A DNA stretch of 64,000 bases from Caulobacter sp. 17J80-11 (GTDB lineage Bacteria; Pseudomonadota; Alphaproteobacteria; Caulobacterales; Caulobacteraceae): contig NZ_JACSJI010000008.1 of assembly GCF_014349105.1 (NCBI RefSeq), forward strand, positions 1 through 64,000, given 5' to 3'. A program made the position numbers and the translations under genes. Below are positions 45,804 to 53,875 of this stretch, piece by piece. Numbering within the stretch: position 1 is the first letter of the stretch; every line of letters starts with the position of its first letter. The notes under the pieces are model-generated. The model worked only from the letters and a program-made list of their open reading frames with translations. It was not told the DNA's origin and made no database searches.

Positions 45804-45837
45804 AACGCCCGGACCGCAAGGCCCGGGCGTTTTTCGT
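45804..45837 (+). terminator. Rho-independent terminator of rpmG
   Basis: A 9-bp stem AACGCCCGG/CCGGGCGTT (45804-45812 with 45823-45831), 10-base loop, followed by TTTTTCGTT, 27 bases after the rpmG stop. Confidence 0.88.
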
Positions 45838-45875
45838 TGCGGCAACCGGACGCCGTCCCCCGCGGTTGCCGCGGC

Positions 45876-46745
45876 GTGCCCAGCCCGCCGCCGATCCAGC
45901 ACCTGTCCCTCTGGCTCATCGCCCCGCTGTTCGCGGCGCTTTTCATGATCGCGCACGAGGCCGGTGTGCGCCTGCGCCGCTGGAACCTGAAACGCCAGCA
46001 GGCGCGCGGGGTCACCGAGGAAGACGACGCCTTCGGCGGCTACCAGGGCGCGATCATGGGGCTGATGGCCCTGCTGGTGGGGTTCACCTTCGGCATGGGG
46101 ATGGACCGCTACAACACCCGCCGCAACCTGGTCATCGAGGAGACCTCGGCGATCAGCGGCGCCTACCGACGGCTGGTCATCCTGCCGGAGCCCCAGCGCA
46201 CCCGGCTGGCCGATTCCCTGATCCGCTATCTCGACAGCCGAGAGGTCTTCGCCGAGGCGCGCAGCGACCGCGGCATGGCGGCTGCGGAGAGCCGCAGCGA
46301 ACTGAGCGCCGCCCGGCTGTGGATCGACAGCGCCGCTCAGCTGACCGGAAAGGGCGCGCCGCCGGACGCGGGCGCCGCGCTGGGCGCGATCGACGCCATG
46401 CTGAAGGCCGCGGTGATGCGGCGCGAAGCCTTGAACGCGCGCGTGCCGGTGAATGTCGTGCGCGCCATGCTGATCTACGCCGTCGTCGCCGCCGGCTTCA
46501 TCGGCTACGGCGACAAGAAGGGCCGGCGCCATTTCCTGCCGTCCACCGTCCAGCTGGTGCTGCTGGCCCTGGCGATCGGTCTGATCCTCGACCTCGACAC
46601 GGCCCGCACCGGCGTCATCCGGGTCGACGAGACGCCCCTCCTCCGCGTGGCCGAGCGCGTGCGCGGCTTCGAGACGGAGCGGCGCAAGACCATGGGACTG
46701 CCCCCGCCGCCGGCGCGCTCGGCGGCGGCGGACGGGTCAGACTGA
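45876..46745 (+). CDS. Membrane protein, bestrophin-like domain (DUF4239 type)
   Basis: 289 residues, GTG start at 45876. Two helices at the start (LWLIAPLFAALFMIAHEAGV and YQGAIMGLMALLVGFTFGMG), a soluble middle with DRYNTRRNLVIEETSAISGA, and two helices at the end (VRAMLIYAVVAAGFIGYGDK, TVQLVLLALAIGLILDLDTA). The LLVGFTFG--MDRY-RR-LVIEEA-AI order is that of DUF4239/bestrophin-like proteins. Ion-channel function is possible but not shown. The frame continues upstream across rpmG but has no role there. Confidence 0.8.
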   Translation: MPSPPPIQHLSLWLIAPLFAALFMIAHEAGVRLRRWNLKRQQARGVTEEDDAFGGYQGAIMGLMALLVGFTFGMGMDRYNTRRNLVIEETSAISGAYRRLVILPEPQRTRLADSLIRYLDSREVFAEARSDRGMAAAESRSELSAARLWIDSAAQLTGKGAPPDAGAALGAIDAMLKAAVMRREALNARVPVNVVRAMLIYAVVAAGFIGYGDKKGRRHFLPSTVQLVLLALAIGLILDLDTARTGVIRVDETPLLRVAERVRGFETERRKTMGLPPPPARSAAADGSD

Positions 46746-46773
46746 AGACCCCCGCCGCGCTCGCCTCAGGCTT

Positions 46774-47922
46774 CTACAACGCCCATTCCTGCGCCGCTGC
46801 GAGCGCGGATTGCGGCTGATGGACGACGTCCAGGCCGGGGATGAAGAACGGCAGCGACAGTTCGAAATAGCGCGACAGGAAGACGTCGCCGTCGGGGTCG
46901 ACCCGCATGGCCAGCACCCGCCCGAACGCGTCCGTCCCGATGAAGTCGCCGCGGGCGTGGAACTCGGGGCTGGCGTCGCCGGTGGGGCCGAAGGTCCGCG
47001 CGGTGGTCGAGCCGTCGGCTTGTCCGTCGTGCCAGCTGACCGCCCAGCCGCCGCTCTTCAGCGCCGCGAGCTCCGGATCGGTGGCGGAGGCGAAGGCGTC
47101 GGCGTCCCCGACCTTGAACACCCGGGCCTGGTCCGGATGGGCGGGATCGAACACCGCGGCCATCACGAAGGCGTCGAAGCCGTTCGGCTCGGCCCAGGTG
47201 GCGACGACACGGCCGTCGTTCAGCCGCACGGCGTCGAGGTCGGCGGCCTGGCCGGCGTCGAGCAACTGCGACTGGAAGCTGTTGTCGGCGGCCAGCCGGC
47301 CGGCGTGCACTCCGTCGCGGGCGATCCACAGGAGCTCGGTCGCTCCGTTCAGCGCCAGCGCCTGCGGGTCGCTGTAGGACAGCGTGCCCGCGCCGCCGCT
47401 CTGGGCTGCGAGCGTCAACGGTTGGCCGATCGGCGCACCTTGGGCGGTGAACCGCTGGAAATGCAGCGCCGCGGACTCGCCGAAGATGCCCGAGACGGTT
47501 TCCAGCAACGCGAATCCGCCGCCCGGCAGGTCGGTCGCGGCCAGGCCCGACACCCGCCCGCTGTTCCCGAAGGTGGTGCTGACCAGCAGCCGGTCGTCGG
47601 GCCCGATCACCGCGTAGCGGCTGTCGGTCGCCTGGCTGAACGATTCCAGCCAGCCGGCCACGTAGCCGCCGCCGCGGAGCGGCTCGATCAGCGAGTGGGA
47701 CACGCCGCCGCCGTCCGGGTTCTCCAGCGGCCCGAGGTCCACCCGCGGCCCCAGCGGCCGCCCGAACTGGCCGAAGCGCTGGGTCTCCGGGTCCGCCCCG
47801 GCCGCAGGCTCGTCGAACAGGGCCACGGTCCGGTTGGGCAGCACGCCGGCGGCCGGGGCCAGCACGTCGGAGCGCAAGAGCGCCTCGGGGCCGATCGGGA
47901 CCAGAGTCGAAAATCGGGGCAT
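46774..47922 (-). CDS. Hypothetical propeller-like protein next to pleD
   Basis: 382 residues, no signal peptide. Repeated blocks with W-x-E/G-x-x-D and acidic turns (GGYVAGWLESFSQATDSRYA, SGGWAVSWHDGQADGSTTAR, DGRVVATWAEPNGFDAFVMA) suggest a beta-propeller of the kind common in large calcium-binding secreted proteins. Lack of an N-terminal signal would be compatible with type I secretion by a C-terminal signal, but I see no RTX nonapeptides. ~135 bases upstream of pleD's end on the same strand. Function unknown. Confidence 0.75.
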   Translation of the reverse strand: MPRFSTLVPIGPEALLRSDVLAPAAGVLPNRTVALFDEPAAGADPETQRFGQFGRPLGPRVDLGPLENPDGGGVSHSLIEPLRGGGYVAGWLESFSQATDSRYAVIGPDDRLLVSTTFGNSGRVSGLAATDLPGGGFALLETVSGIFGESAALHFQRFTAQGAPIGQPLTLAAQSGGAGTLSYSDPQALALNGATELLWIARDGVHAGRLAADNSFQSQLLDAGQAADLDAVRLNDGRVVATWAEPNGFDAFVMAAVFDPAHPDQARVFKVGDADAFASATDPELAALKSGGWAVSWHDGQADGSTTARTFGPTGDASPEFHARGDFIGTDAFGRVLAMRVDPDGDVFLSRYFELSLPFFIPGLDVVHQPQSALAAAQEWAL

Positions 47923-48057
47923 GACGCGAACTCCACGGTGACAGAGGCGGCACGAGCCGCCCGAAGGTCGCCCCTCAACCGGCGGGTGCGCCGGCTGTTT
48001 CGGGTCACGCCGTCCGTCTTTGGGAGAGGGCCGTTTCGTTCTGCAGGGAAGAAGACG

Positions 48058-49422
48058 CTACGCCGCCGCCGAGCGCGCGATTACGCGATTGCGGCCGGCG
48101 GTCTTGGCTTCGTAGAGGGCGGCGTCGGCGCGGCGCAGGAGGCTTTCGGGCGTCTCGCCCTGGCCCGACGCCACGCCGATGGAGATGGTCACCGACAAGA
48201 GCTCGCGCCCGTCGGCCACGCGGAAGGGCGAGCCGGCCACCTGGGTGCGGATGCGCTCGGCGATGTGGTGGGCGTCTTCCAGCCGGGTGTCGGGCATGAC
48301 CACGACGAACTCCTCGCCGCCGTAGCGGCACGGCAGGTCGATGGCGCGCACGTTGGTGGCCAGGCGCACGGCGAACTCGCTCAGCACCTCGTCGCCGACG
48401 TCGTGGCCGTAGGCGTCGTTGACGCCCTTGAAGTGGTCGATGTCGATGATCAGGGCCGCCACCGGCTCGCCGCCCTTCGCCGCCCGGCGCAGCAGCGCGG
48501 TCAGCTGGCTGTCCATGTAGCGGCGGTTGTGCAGGCCGGTGAGCGGATCGGTGACCGCCAGCTCCAGCGAGCGGTCGAGGTTGTCGCGCAACAGGTCGGT
48601 GTAGCGCTTGCGCCGGATCTGGGCCCGCACGCGGGCGGCCAGTTCCTGGTCGTCGATCGGCCGGGCCAGCAGGTCGTTGACGCCGAGGTCCAGCGACTTG
48701 ACCGCCCTCGCCCGCTCGGCCGGCTCGTAGACGGCCAGGATCGGGGTCTGGCGAGTGGTCTCGTCGGAGCGGATCTGGGCGGCCAGGCGCAGGCCGTCGA
48801 AGCTGCGGGCGCCCAGGTTGACGATCACCAGGTCGCACGGGCCGCGCGCCGAGAGCAGCGCCTTGTCCGGCTCGGATTCGATGACCGGCCGATGCTCGAC
48901 CGCCAGTTCGGCGGCCATGCGCTCGGCCTGGCGTTCGTGGTCGTCGACGATCAGCACACGGCCGCCGGCGCCGCCCAGGCGCGCCGAGGCGGTTTCGATG
49001 GCGCCCATGCGCCGGCCCGAGGCCTCGCGCTGGCGCAGCTCGTCGATCACCAGCTTCAGCCGGGTCAGCGAGCGCACGCGCGCGAACAGCACCAGGTCGT
49101 CGACCGGCTTGGTCAGGAACTCGTCGGCCCCGGCCTCCAGGCCCTGGAGCTTGTCGTCCCGGCCGTCGAGCGCGGTGACCAGGACCACCGGGATGTGGCG
49201 GGTGAGCGGATCGTCCTTCAGCCGGCGGCAGACCTGAAAGCCGTCCATGCCGGGCATCATGACGTCCAGCAGGACGATGTCGGGTTGGTCGGCCGCGGCC
49301 ACCGCCAGCGCGGTCGGGCCGTCGTAGGCGGTCAGAACGTCGTAGTATTCGGCCGCGAGCTTGGCCTCGAGCAGCCGGACGTTGGCCTCGACGTCGTCCA
49401 CCACGAGTATGCGGGCGGTCAT
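48058..49422 (-). CDS. pleD: Diguanylate cyclase response regulator PleD
   Basis: 454 residues, the same length as Caulobacter crescentus PleD as I recall it. REC1 has the phospho-acceptor Asp53 (DIVLLDVMMPGMDGF); a second, degenerate REC domain follows (RVLIVDDHERQAERMAAELA; no Asp at the usual site: DLVIVNLGARSFDG); then a GGDEF domain reading RYGGEEF, with the inhibitory site RAID five residues before it. PleD makes c-di-GMP at the stalked pole to drive loss of the flagellum and stalk growth. Cotranscribed with divK, 11 bases after it. This pair is the best taxonomic marker in the window. Confidence 0.97.
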   Translation of the reverse strand: MTARILVVDDVEANVRLLEAKLAAEYYDVLTAYDGPTALAVAAADQPDIVLLDVMMPGMDGFQVCRRLKDDPLTRHIPVVLVTALDGRDDKLQGLEAGADEFLTKPVDDLVLFARVRSLTRLKLVIDELRQREASGRRMGAIETASARLGGAGGRVLIVDDHERQAERMAAELAVEHRPVIESEPDKALLSARGPCDLVIVNLGARSFDGLRLAAQIRSDETTRQTPILAVYEPAERARAVKSLDLGVNDLLARPIDDQELAARVRAQIRRKRYTDLLRDNLDRSLELAVTDPLTGLHNRRYMDSQLTALLRRAAKGGEPVAALIIDIDHFKGVNDAYGHDVGDEVLSEFAVRLATNVRAIDLPCRYGGEEFVVVMPDTRLEDAHHIAERIRTQVAGSPFRVADGRELLSVTISIGVASGQGETPESLLRRADAALYEAKTAGRNRVIARSAAA

Positions 49423-49433
49423 GGCGTCACCAC

Positions 49434-49799
49434 CTAGCCCAGGTAGCGCCGCACCGTGTCGAGGAAGTGCACCACCGAGATCGGCTTGGAGATGTACGCT
49501 TCACAGCCGCCTTCGCGGATGCGCTCCTCGTCGCCCTTCATGGCGAAGGCGGTGACCGCGACGACGGGGATGTGGGACAGCTCGTCGTCTTCCTTGAGCC
49601 ACTTGGTGACTTCCAGGCCGGAGATCTCAGGCAGCTGGATGTCCATCAGGATCAGGTCGGGGCGATGGGCGCGGGCCAGGGCCAGCGCCTGCAGCCCTTC
49701 GCGGGTCTGCAGGGTCTCGTAGCCCTGAGCGTCGAGCAGATCATGAAAGAGTTTCATGTTCAGCTCGTTATCCTCAACGATGAGGACCTTCTTGGACAT
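49434..49799 (-). CDS. divK: Single-domain response regulator DivK
   Basis: 121 residues. [20 protein letters not shown], then Asp53 in [20 protein letters not shown] and [20 protein letters not shown] are nearly as in Caulobacter DivK. It is phosphorylated by PleC/DivJ and controls CckA-CtrA signalling and polarity. It lacks an output domain, as expected. ATG 49799 is preferred; one at 49802 would add a Met. First gene of divK-pleD. Confidence 0.97.
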   Translation of the reverse strand: MSKKVLIVEDNELNMKLFHDLLDAQGYETLQTREGLQALALARAHRPDLILMDIQLPEISGLEVTKWLKEDDELSHIPVVAVTAFAMKGDEERIREGGCEAYISKPISVVHFLDTVRRYLG

Positions 49800-49882
49800 C
49801 ATCCACCGAACCGCTTCATTCGGGCGCAGTCACGTGACGGACACGGCTCGCCTCTTCACGTAAGGTCGTCGCACGACACTAA

Positions 49883-49897
49883 TTAAGGTCGGGTGAA
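49883..49897. promoter_or_regulatory. CtrA-like site between divK and the ROK kinase gene
   Basis: TTAA-GGTCGGG-TGAA, one mismatch from the CtrA consensus TTAA-N7-TTAA, ~85 bases before the divK start in the 100-bp divergent region. divK is a CtrA-regulated gene in C. crescentus as far as I recall. Short motif, so chance is possible. Confidence 0.4.
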
Positions 49898-49899
49898 GC

Positions 49900-50943
49900 T
49901 TGACGGTTCGTATCGGCGTAGACTTCGGGGGCACCAAGATCGAGGCGGCCGCGCTGGACGAAGACGGCCGGTTCCTCGTGCGCGAACGCGTCTCCACCCC
50001 GCAGGACTACGAAAAGGCCGTGCGCGCCGCCGCCGCCCTGGTCGACCGGGTGGAGGCCGAAGCCGGCCGCCCGGGCACGGTGGGCGTGGGCCACCCGGGC
50101 TCGATTTCGCCCAAGACCGACCGGATCCGGAACGCCAACTCCACCTGGCTGAACGACAAGCCGTTCGGCCCGGACCTGGCCGCCGCCATGGGCCGCAAGG
50201 TCAAGCTGGCCAACGACGCCGACTGCCTGGCCCTGTCGGAAAGCCGCGACGGCGCGGGCAGCGGGGCCGGCGTGGTGTTCGCGGTGATTCTCGGCACCGG
50301 GTGCGGCGGCGGGCTGGTGGTGAACGGCGGCCTGATTCGCGGCCGCAACGGCTTCGCCGGCGAATGGGGCCACGGGCCGCTGCCCTGGTCGCGGGCGGAC
50401 GAGGCGACCGACTGCTGGTGCGGGCGGAAGAACTGCCTGGAGACCTTCATCTCCGGCACCGGCCTGCAGAGGGATTTCACCCGGGCGACCGGCGAATCAT
50501 GGACGGCGGAGGAGATCGTGGAGGCGGCGAGATTGGCGCCGCTGCACCGCGGCTTCCAAGGGGCGTCGCCCTCGGGCTCGCCGCACGACGGCTCGGAAGC
50601 GCCCTCACCCGCAAAGCTGAGTGCGAACTGCGCGATGGGCCCTCGGGACAAGCCCGAGGGTGACGATCGGGGGAGTGTCGCGCGCCGACTGGAGCACGAA
50701 GCCCGCTCCGCCCTCGACCGCTGGATGCTGCGCACCGCCCGCGGCCTGGCCAACGTTTGCAACCTGATTGACCCGGACGTCATCGTCGTCGGCGGGGGCT
50801 TGTCCAACGTGCACGAGTTCTACGAGCAGGCCCCGGCCCTGATCGGGGCCTACGTGTTCTCCGACACCTTCGAGACGCCGCTGGTCCCGGCCGCCTGGGG
50901 CGATTCGTCGGGCGTGCGAGGGGCTGCGCGGCTGTGGTCATGA
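49900..50943 (+). CDS. ROK-family sugar kinase with in-frame palindromic-repeat insertion
   Basis: 347 residues from TTG 49900. N-terminal ATP-binding start TVRIGVDFGGTKIEAAALDE; HPGSISPKTDRIRNANSTWL; Asp of ANDADCLALSESRDGAGSGA; GTGCGGGLVVNGGLIRGRNG; and the zinc motif DEATDCWCGRKNCLETF. ROK kinases phosphorylate glucose, fructose, manno- or N-acetyl sugars. Between EEIVEAAR and SALDRWMLRTARGLANVCNL lies an extra ~40-residue stretch (GASPSGSPHDGSEAPSP, MGPRDKPEGDDRGS) that is a translation of a type D element (50565-50664). Without it the length would be ~305, normal for the family. Its TGA overlaps the dinB ATG (ATGA). Confidence 0.9.
   Translation: MTVRIGVDFGGTKIEAAALDEDGRFLVRERVSTPQDYEKAVRAAAALVDRVEAEAGRPGTVGVGHPGSISPKTDRIRNANSTWLNDKPFGPDLAAAMGRKVKLANDADCLALSESRDGAGSGAGVVFAVILGTGCGGGLVVNGGLIRGRNGFAGEWGHGPLPWSRADEATDCWCGRKNCLETFISGTGLQRDFTRATGESWTAEEIVEAARLAPLHRGFQGASPSGSPHDGSEAPSPAKLSANCAMGPRDKPEGDDRGSVARRLEHEARSALDRWMLRTARGLANVCNLIDPDVIVVGGGLSNVHEFYEQAPALIGAYVFSDTFETPLVPAAWGDSSGVRGAARLWS
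50565..50664. repeat. Type D palindromic element inside the ROK kinase gene
   Basis: The right end (50636-50664) is a perfect 29-base match to the right arm of the full element at 60645-60750. The left end (50565-50580) matches its left arm at 14 of 16 bases (GTCGCCCTCGGGCTCG). The reading frame stays open through all of it. Confidence 0.85.
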
Positions 50944-52196
50944 AGGCGATCTGCCGCGACTGCCTGACCACGGCGGCAGAGCCCTTCCGCCGCTGTCCGT
51001 CGTGCGCCAGCCCGCGGGTGATCTCGCACGTCGAACTGGACCGGCTGACCATCGCGCACATGGACTGCGACGCCTTCTACGCCTCCGTGGAGAAGCGCGA
51101 CCGGCCGGAGCTGCGCGACCTTCCCGTCATCGTCGGCGGCGGCAAGCGCGGCGTCGTGTCGACCTGCTGCTACATCGCCCGCCAGTACGGCGTGCGCTCG
51201 GCCATGCCGATGTTCAAGGCGCTGAAGGCCTGCCCCGACGCGGTCGTGATCAAGCCGGACTTCGCCAAGTACAAGGAAGCAAGCCGCCACATCCTGGGCA
51301 CGCTGGCTAGGCTGACCCCGCTGATCCAGCCGCTGTCGCTGGACGAGGCGTGGGTGGACCTGTCGGGCACCGAACGGCTGAACGGCGGGCCGGCCGCCTT
51401 CCAGCTGGCCCGCGCCCAGCGCCAGATCGAGCAGGAGACCGGGCTGACCGTCTCCATCGGCCTGGCCCCCAACAAGTTCCTGGCCAAGATCGCCTCGGAC
51501 CTGGACAAGCCGCGTGGCTTCTCGGTGATCGGGGCGCAGGAGGCGCAGAGCTTCCTCAGCGCCCGCCCGGTGCAGATCCTGCCCGGCGTCGGCGCGCAGA
51601 TGGCCAAACAGCTGCAATCGGCCGGCTTGTCGACGGTCGGCGACCTGGCCCGGGCCGACGTGAAGGACCTGGCCCGCCGGTTCGGCGAGTACGGCCTGCG
51701 CCTGTCCCAGCTCTCCCGAGGCCAGGACGCCCGCGCCGTCGACCCCGAGTCCGAGCGCAAGGGCATGAGCGCCGAGACCACCTTCAACGACGACATGGCC
51801 GGGCTCGCCCAGCTGGAGGACGAGCTCTGGCCGCTGTGCGACAAGCTGGCCGCCAAGGCCAGGCGCGACGGCGCTGCCGCGCGGGTGGTGGTGCTGAAGC
51901 TGAAGACCGCCGATTTCCGGCTGATCACCCGCCGGCGAACCCTGCCCGTCCCCACCCAGACCGCGCGCACCCTGTTCAACGAGGGCCGGACCTTACTGGC
52001 CCGCGAGGCCGACGGGCGCGTGGCCTACCGCCTGATCGGCATCGGCATGGCCGAGCTGGTCGACGCGGCGGACGCCCGGGGCGACCTGTTCGGCGGCGAC
52101 GACGGCCGGGCGCTGAAGACGGAGACCGCGGTGGATGCGCTCAGGGAAAAGTTCGGCAAGGCGGCGGTGACCACCGGGCGGGCGTTGAAAAGGTGA
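50940..52196 (+). CDS. dinB: DNA polymerase IV (DinB) with N-terminal zinc ribbon
   Basis: 418 residues, Y-family translesion polymerase. The polymerase core begins IAHMDCDAFYASVEKRDRPE (first catalytic Asp), with SLDEAWVDLSG (Asp/Glu pair) and a helix-hairpin-helix LPGVGAQMAKQLQSAGLSTV. An N-terminal ~30-residue addition holds CRDC and CPSC, a probable zinc ribbon, not found in E. coli DinB but known in alphaproteobacterial forms. It ends GRALKR without an obvious clamp-binding motif that I can recognise. ATG 50940 overlaps the kinase stop. Confidence 0.94.
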   Translation: MKAICRDCLTTAAEPFRRCPSCASPRVISHVELDRLTIAHMDCDAFYASVEKRDRPELRDLPVIVGGGKRGVVSTCCYIARQYGVRSAMPMFKALKACPDAVVIKPDFAKYKEASRHILGTLARLTPLIQPLSLDEAWVDLSGTERLNGGPAAFQLARAQRQIEQETGLTVSIGLAPNKFLAKIASDLDKPRGFSVIGAQEAQSFLSARPVQILPGVGAQMAKQLQSAGLSTVGDLARADVKDLARRFGEYGLRLSQLSRGQDARAVDPESERKGMSAETTFNDDMAGLAQLEDELWPLCDKLAAKARRDGAAARVVVLKLKTADFRLITRRRTLPVPTQTARTLFNEGRTLLAREADGRVAYRLIGIGMAELVDAADARGDLFGGDDGRALKTETAVDALREKFGKAAVTTGRALKR

Positions 52197-52200
52197 CGAC

Positions 52201-52390
52201 CTCCTTCTCCCCCTGAGGGAGAAGGACGGCGCCCGCGCGCCGGAAGGCGGAAGCCTGGAGGCCTGCGCGGGAGGATGAGGGGTCGCACGGCCGGCGGCGG
52301 CGAGCCCCCTCACCCTCCCGCGCTGACCTGCGCCCGCTCTCGCGGGCTCCGGCGCGCGGGTCCCTCCCCCTCCCGCAAGGGGAGAGGGAG
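52201..52390. repeat. Type A composite palindromic element, copy 10 (full)
   Basis: It fills the gap between convergent dinB and the 52410 gene. It starts CTCCTTCTCC-CCCTGA-GGGAGAAGGA, then GGGAGGATGAGGGGTCGCACG, the inverted CCCCCTCACCCTCCCGCGC, and ends CCCTCCCCCTCCCGCAAGGGGAGAGGG. Confidence 0.85.
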
Positions 52391-52409
52391 CGCGGTCCGC
52401 CCGTGTCGG

Positions 52410-52955
52410 TCAGCTCCCAAACACCGGCCGCTTGATCAGCCGCTCGGCGCCCCAGCGCATCAGCGGGCCGGCGACGGCGCCGCAGACCAGGCCGAGCACG
52501 AGCCCCACCGGGATCGTCCACCAGCCCAGCACTTCCGGGCCGGCCGGCGTCGCCGTGTTGACCCAGGCGCCGAAGCTGAACGGGTCCAGCCACAGGCCGA
52601 CATGGGTCGGGAAAAACGGCTTCAGCACCGCCACCACCAGGAAGCCGGCGCTCATCAGGTACAGCGTCACGGCGACAAAGCCGATCACCGCCGCGGCGGC
52701 GTTGCGGCCGGCGCGGTCGAGGATGGTCAGCAGCAGGGCGGCCGGATTGGCCTGAGCGATCGCCTGGGTCATGCGGAAGTCCTCCATATAGGTCTTGGCG
52801 AGGGTTTCGGGCGCGCCGAGCGCGGCCAGGCCGGCCTCGCCGCGTTCGGCCAGGTGGCCGCGGATCTCGAGCACGATGCGCTCGCGTTCATCGGCCGGCA
52901 GGCCTCTCAGGCCGGCGTCGAGCCGGCGGGCGAAGTCTTCGGCGGCGGGGGTCAT
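52410..52955 (-). CDS. HAAS-domain membrane protein of the PadR operon
   Basis: 181 residues from ATG 52955. The N-terminal ~60 residues form a soluble HAAS-like domain (FARRLDAGLRGLPADERERI, VLEIRGHLAERGEAGLAALG). The rest carries helices (AAVIGFVAVTLYLMSAGFLV, WWTIPVGLVLGLVCGAVAG). This membrane half aligns along its length with the whole of the 117-residue protein encoded upstream at 53287-53640. HAAS proteins are commonly paired with PadR regulators. ATG overlaps the PadR stop (ATGA). Confidence 0.82.
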   Translation of the reverse strand: MTPAAEDFARRLDAGLRGLPADERERIVLEIRGHLAERGEAGLAALGAPETLAKTYMEDFRMTQAIAQANPAALLLTILDRAGRNAAAAVIGFVAVTLYLMSAGFLVVAVLKPFFPTHVGLWLDPFSFGAWVNTATPAGPEVLGWWTIPVGLVLGLVCGAVAGPLMRWGAERLIKRPVFGS

Positions 52956-53287
52956 TGTTCGCGCTCCACGATGGCCGTGACCTGGGCGTGGAAGCGGCTC
53001 CACACCGGGCGCATCTCGGCCAGCAGCCGTTCGCCCTCGCCGGTCAGGCGGTAATACTTGCGGGGATGACTGGCGCCCTCGTCGAGGGCCCAGCGCGAGG
53101 CCAGCTTGCCCTCGCGCTCCAGCCGGGTGAGCAGCGGATAGAGCGCGCCTTCGGTGACCAGCTCGCCCGCCTCCCCCGCCCCTTCCAGTATCTCGAGCCC
53201 GTAGCGCTCCTTGCGCCCGAGCAGCGCCAGGACGACCAGCTCGGCCGCCCCTTTGCGCAATTGCGTCTGCCAGGATCCGAGGTCCAT
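52952..53287 (-). CDS. PadR-family transcriptional regulator
   Basis: 111 residues. The winged helix is clear (LVVLALLGRKERYGLEILEG, LYPLLTRLEREGKLASRWAL, then HPRKYYRLTGEGERLLAEM). The Tyr/Gly motif LYPLL-RLE-EG and KYYRLT-GE are the PadR hallmarks. It is sandwiched between two related membrane-protein genes with 1-base and 4-base overlaps. A perfect 16-bp palindrome ~75 bases before the first gene is its likely operator. Confidence 0.93.
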   Translation of the reverse strand: MDLGSWQTQLRKGAAELVVLALLGRKERYGLEILEGAGEAGELVTEGALYPLLTRLEREGKLASRWALDEGASHPRKYYRLTGEGERLLAEMRPVWSRFHAQVTAIVEREQ

Positions 53288-53640
53288 CAGCGGGCCGATC
53301 GGTTCAGCAGCAGGGCGGCGCCGCGGCCCAGCGGGCGGGCCAGCAGCCAGCAGGCGATGGCGAGCGCCGCGCCCACCGGCACGATGTTGGAGCCCAGCAG
53401 CTCCGGGCCGGCCGGGAGGGCCTCGCCGATCGTCAGGCCGAACTTGAAGGGCGCCAGCCAAAAGCCGACCTGGTCCGGGACGATCGGGTCCATCGCCGCC
53501 ACCAGGGCGAAGGCCACCGCCATCGCGTAAAGGCTGAACGAACCGAAGCCGAGCGTGGCGGCGGCGAAGCCGCGGGCCGTGCGGTCCAGCACGTTGAGGG
53601 TCAGTTCGGCCGGGCGGGCGGAAGCGAGCGCCTGGGTCAT
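53287..53640 (-). CDS. Small membrane protein of the PadR operon
   Basis: 117 residues from ATG 53640. Two or more helices (AATLGFGSFSLYAMAVAFAL, VPVGAALAIACWLLARPLG). It corresponds position by position to residues ~62-181 of the HAAS protein at 52410-52955 (both start MTQA, share LDR, GFWLAPF against GLWLDPF, AGPELLG against AGPEVLG, PVG), without the soluble HAAS part. First gene of the operon; its stop shares one base with the PadR ATG (TGATG). Confidence 0.8.
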   Translation of the reverse strand: MTQALASARPAELTLNVLDRTARGFAAATLGFGSFSLYAMAVAFALVAAMDPIVPDQVGFWLAPFKFGLTIGEALPAGPELLGSNIVPVGAALAIACWLLARPLGRGAALLLNRSAR

Positions 53641-53713
53641 GGGGAGTCCTCCGTATGCGGGCGGGATGTCGGGTCCGGCCCATGAACACACGGTGAGGCA
53701 CGATGCCTTGTTA

Positions 53714-53729
53714 TGCAAGTTAACTTGCA
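53714..53729. promoter_or_regulatory. Perfect 16-bp palindrome upstream of the PadR operon
   Basis: TGCAAGTTAACTTGCA, fully symmetric, ~75 bases before the first gene of the PadR operon (minus strand) and in a locally AT-rich patch. Size and symmetry suit a PadR dimer binding its own promoter. The rest of the 235-bp gap to 53876 has no gene that I can support. Confidence 0.7.
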
Positions 53730-53875
53730 GCAATGAACCTGACGGCGTCTCAGGAGCGGCTTCCTCCTCCCTGTGCGGAGAAGGAAGGTCCGCCTCGCCG
53801 CCCTTCGCTGGACGGGGTTCGGCAAAGCCGTTAACCGTCCGGGCGGGAGGCGACGCGTCGCCTGGGGGAAGTCAG

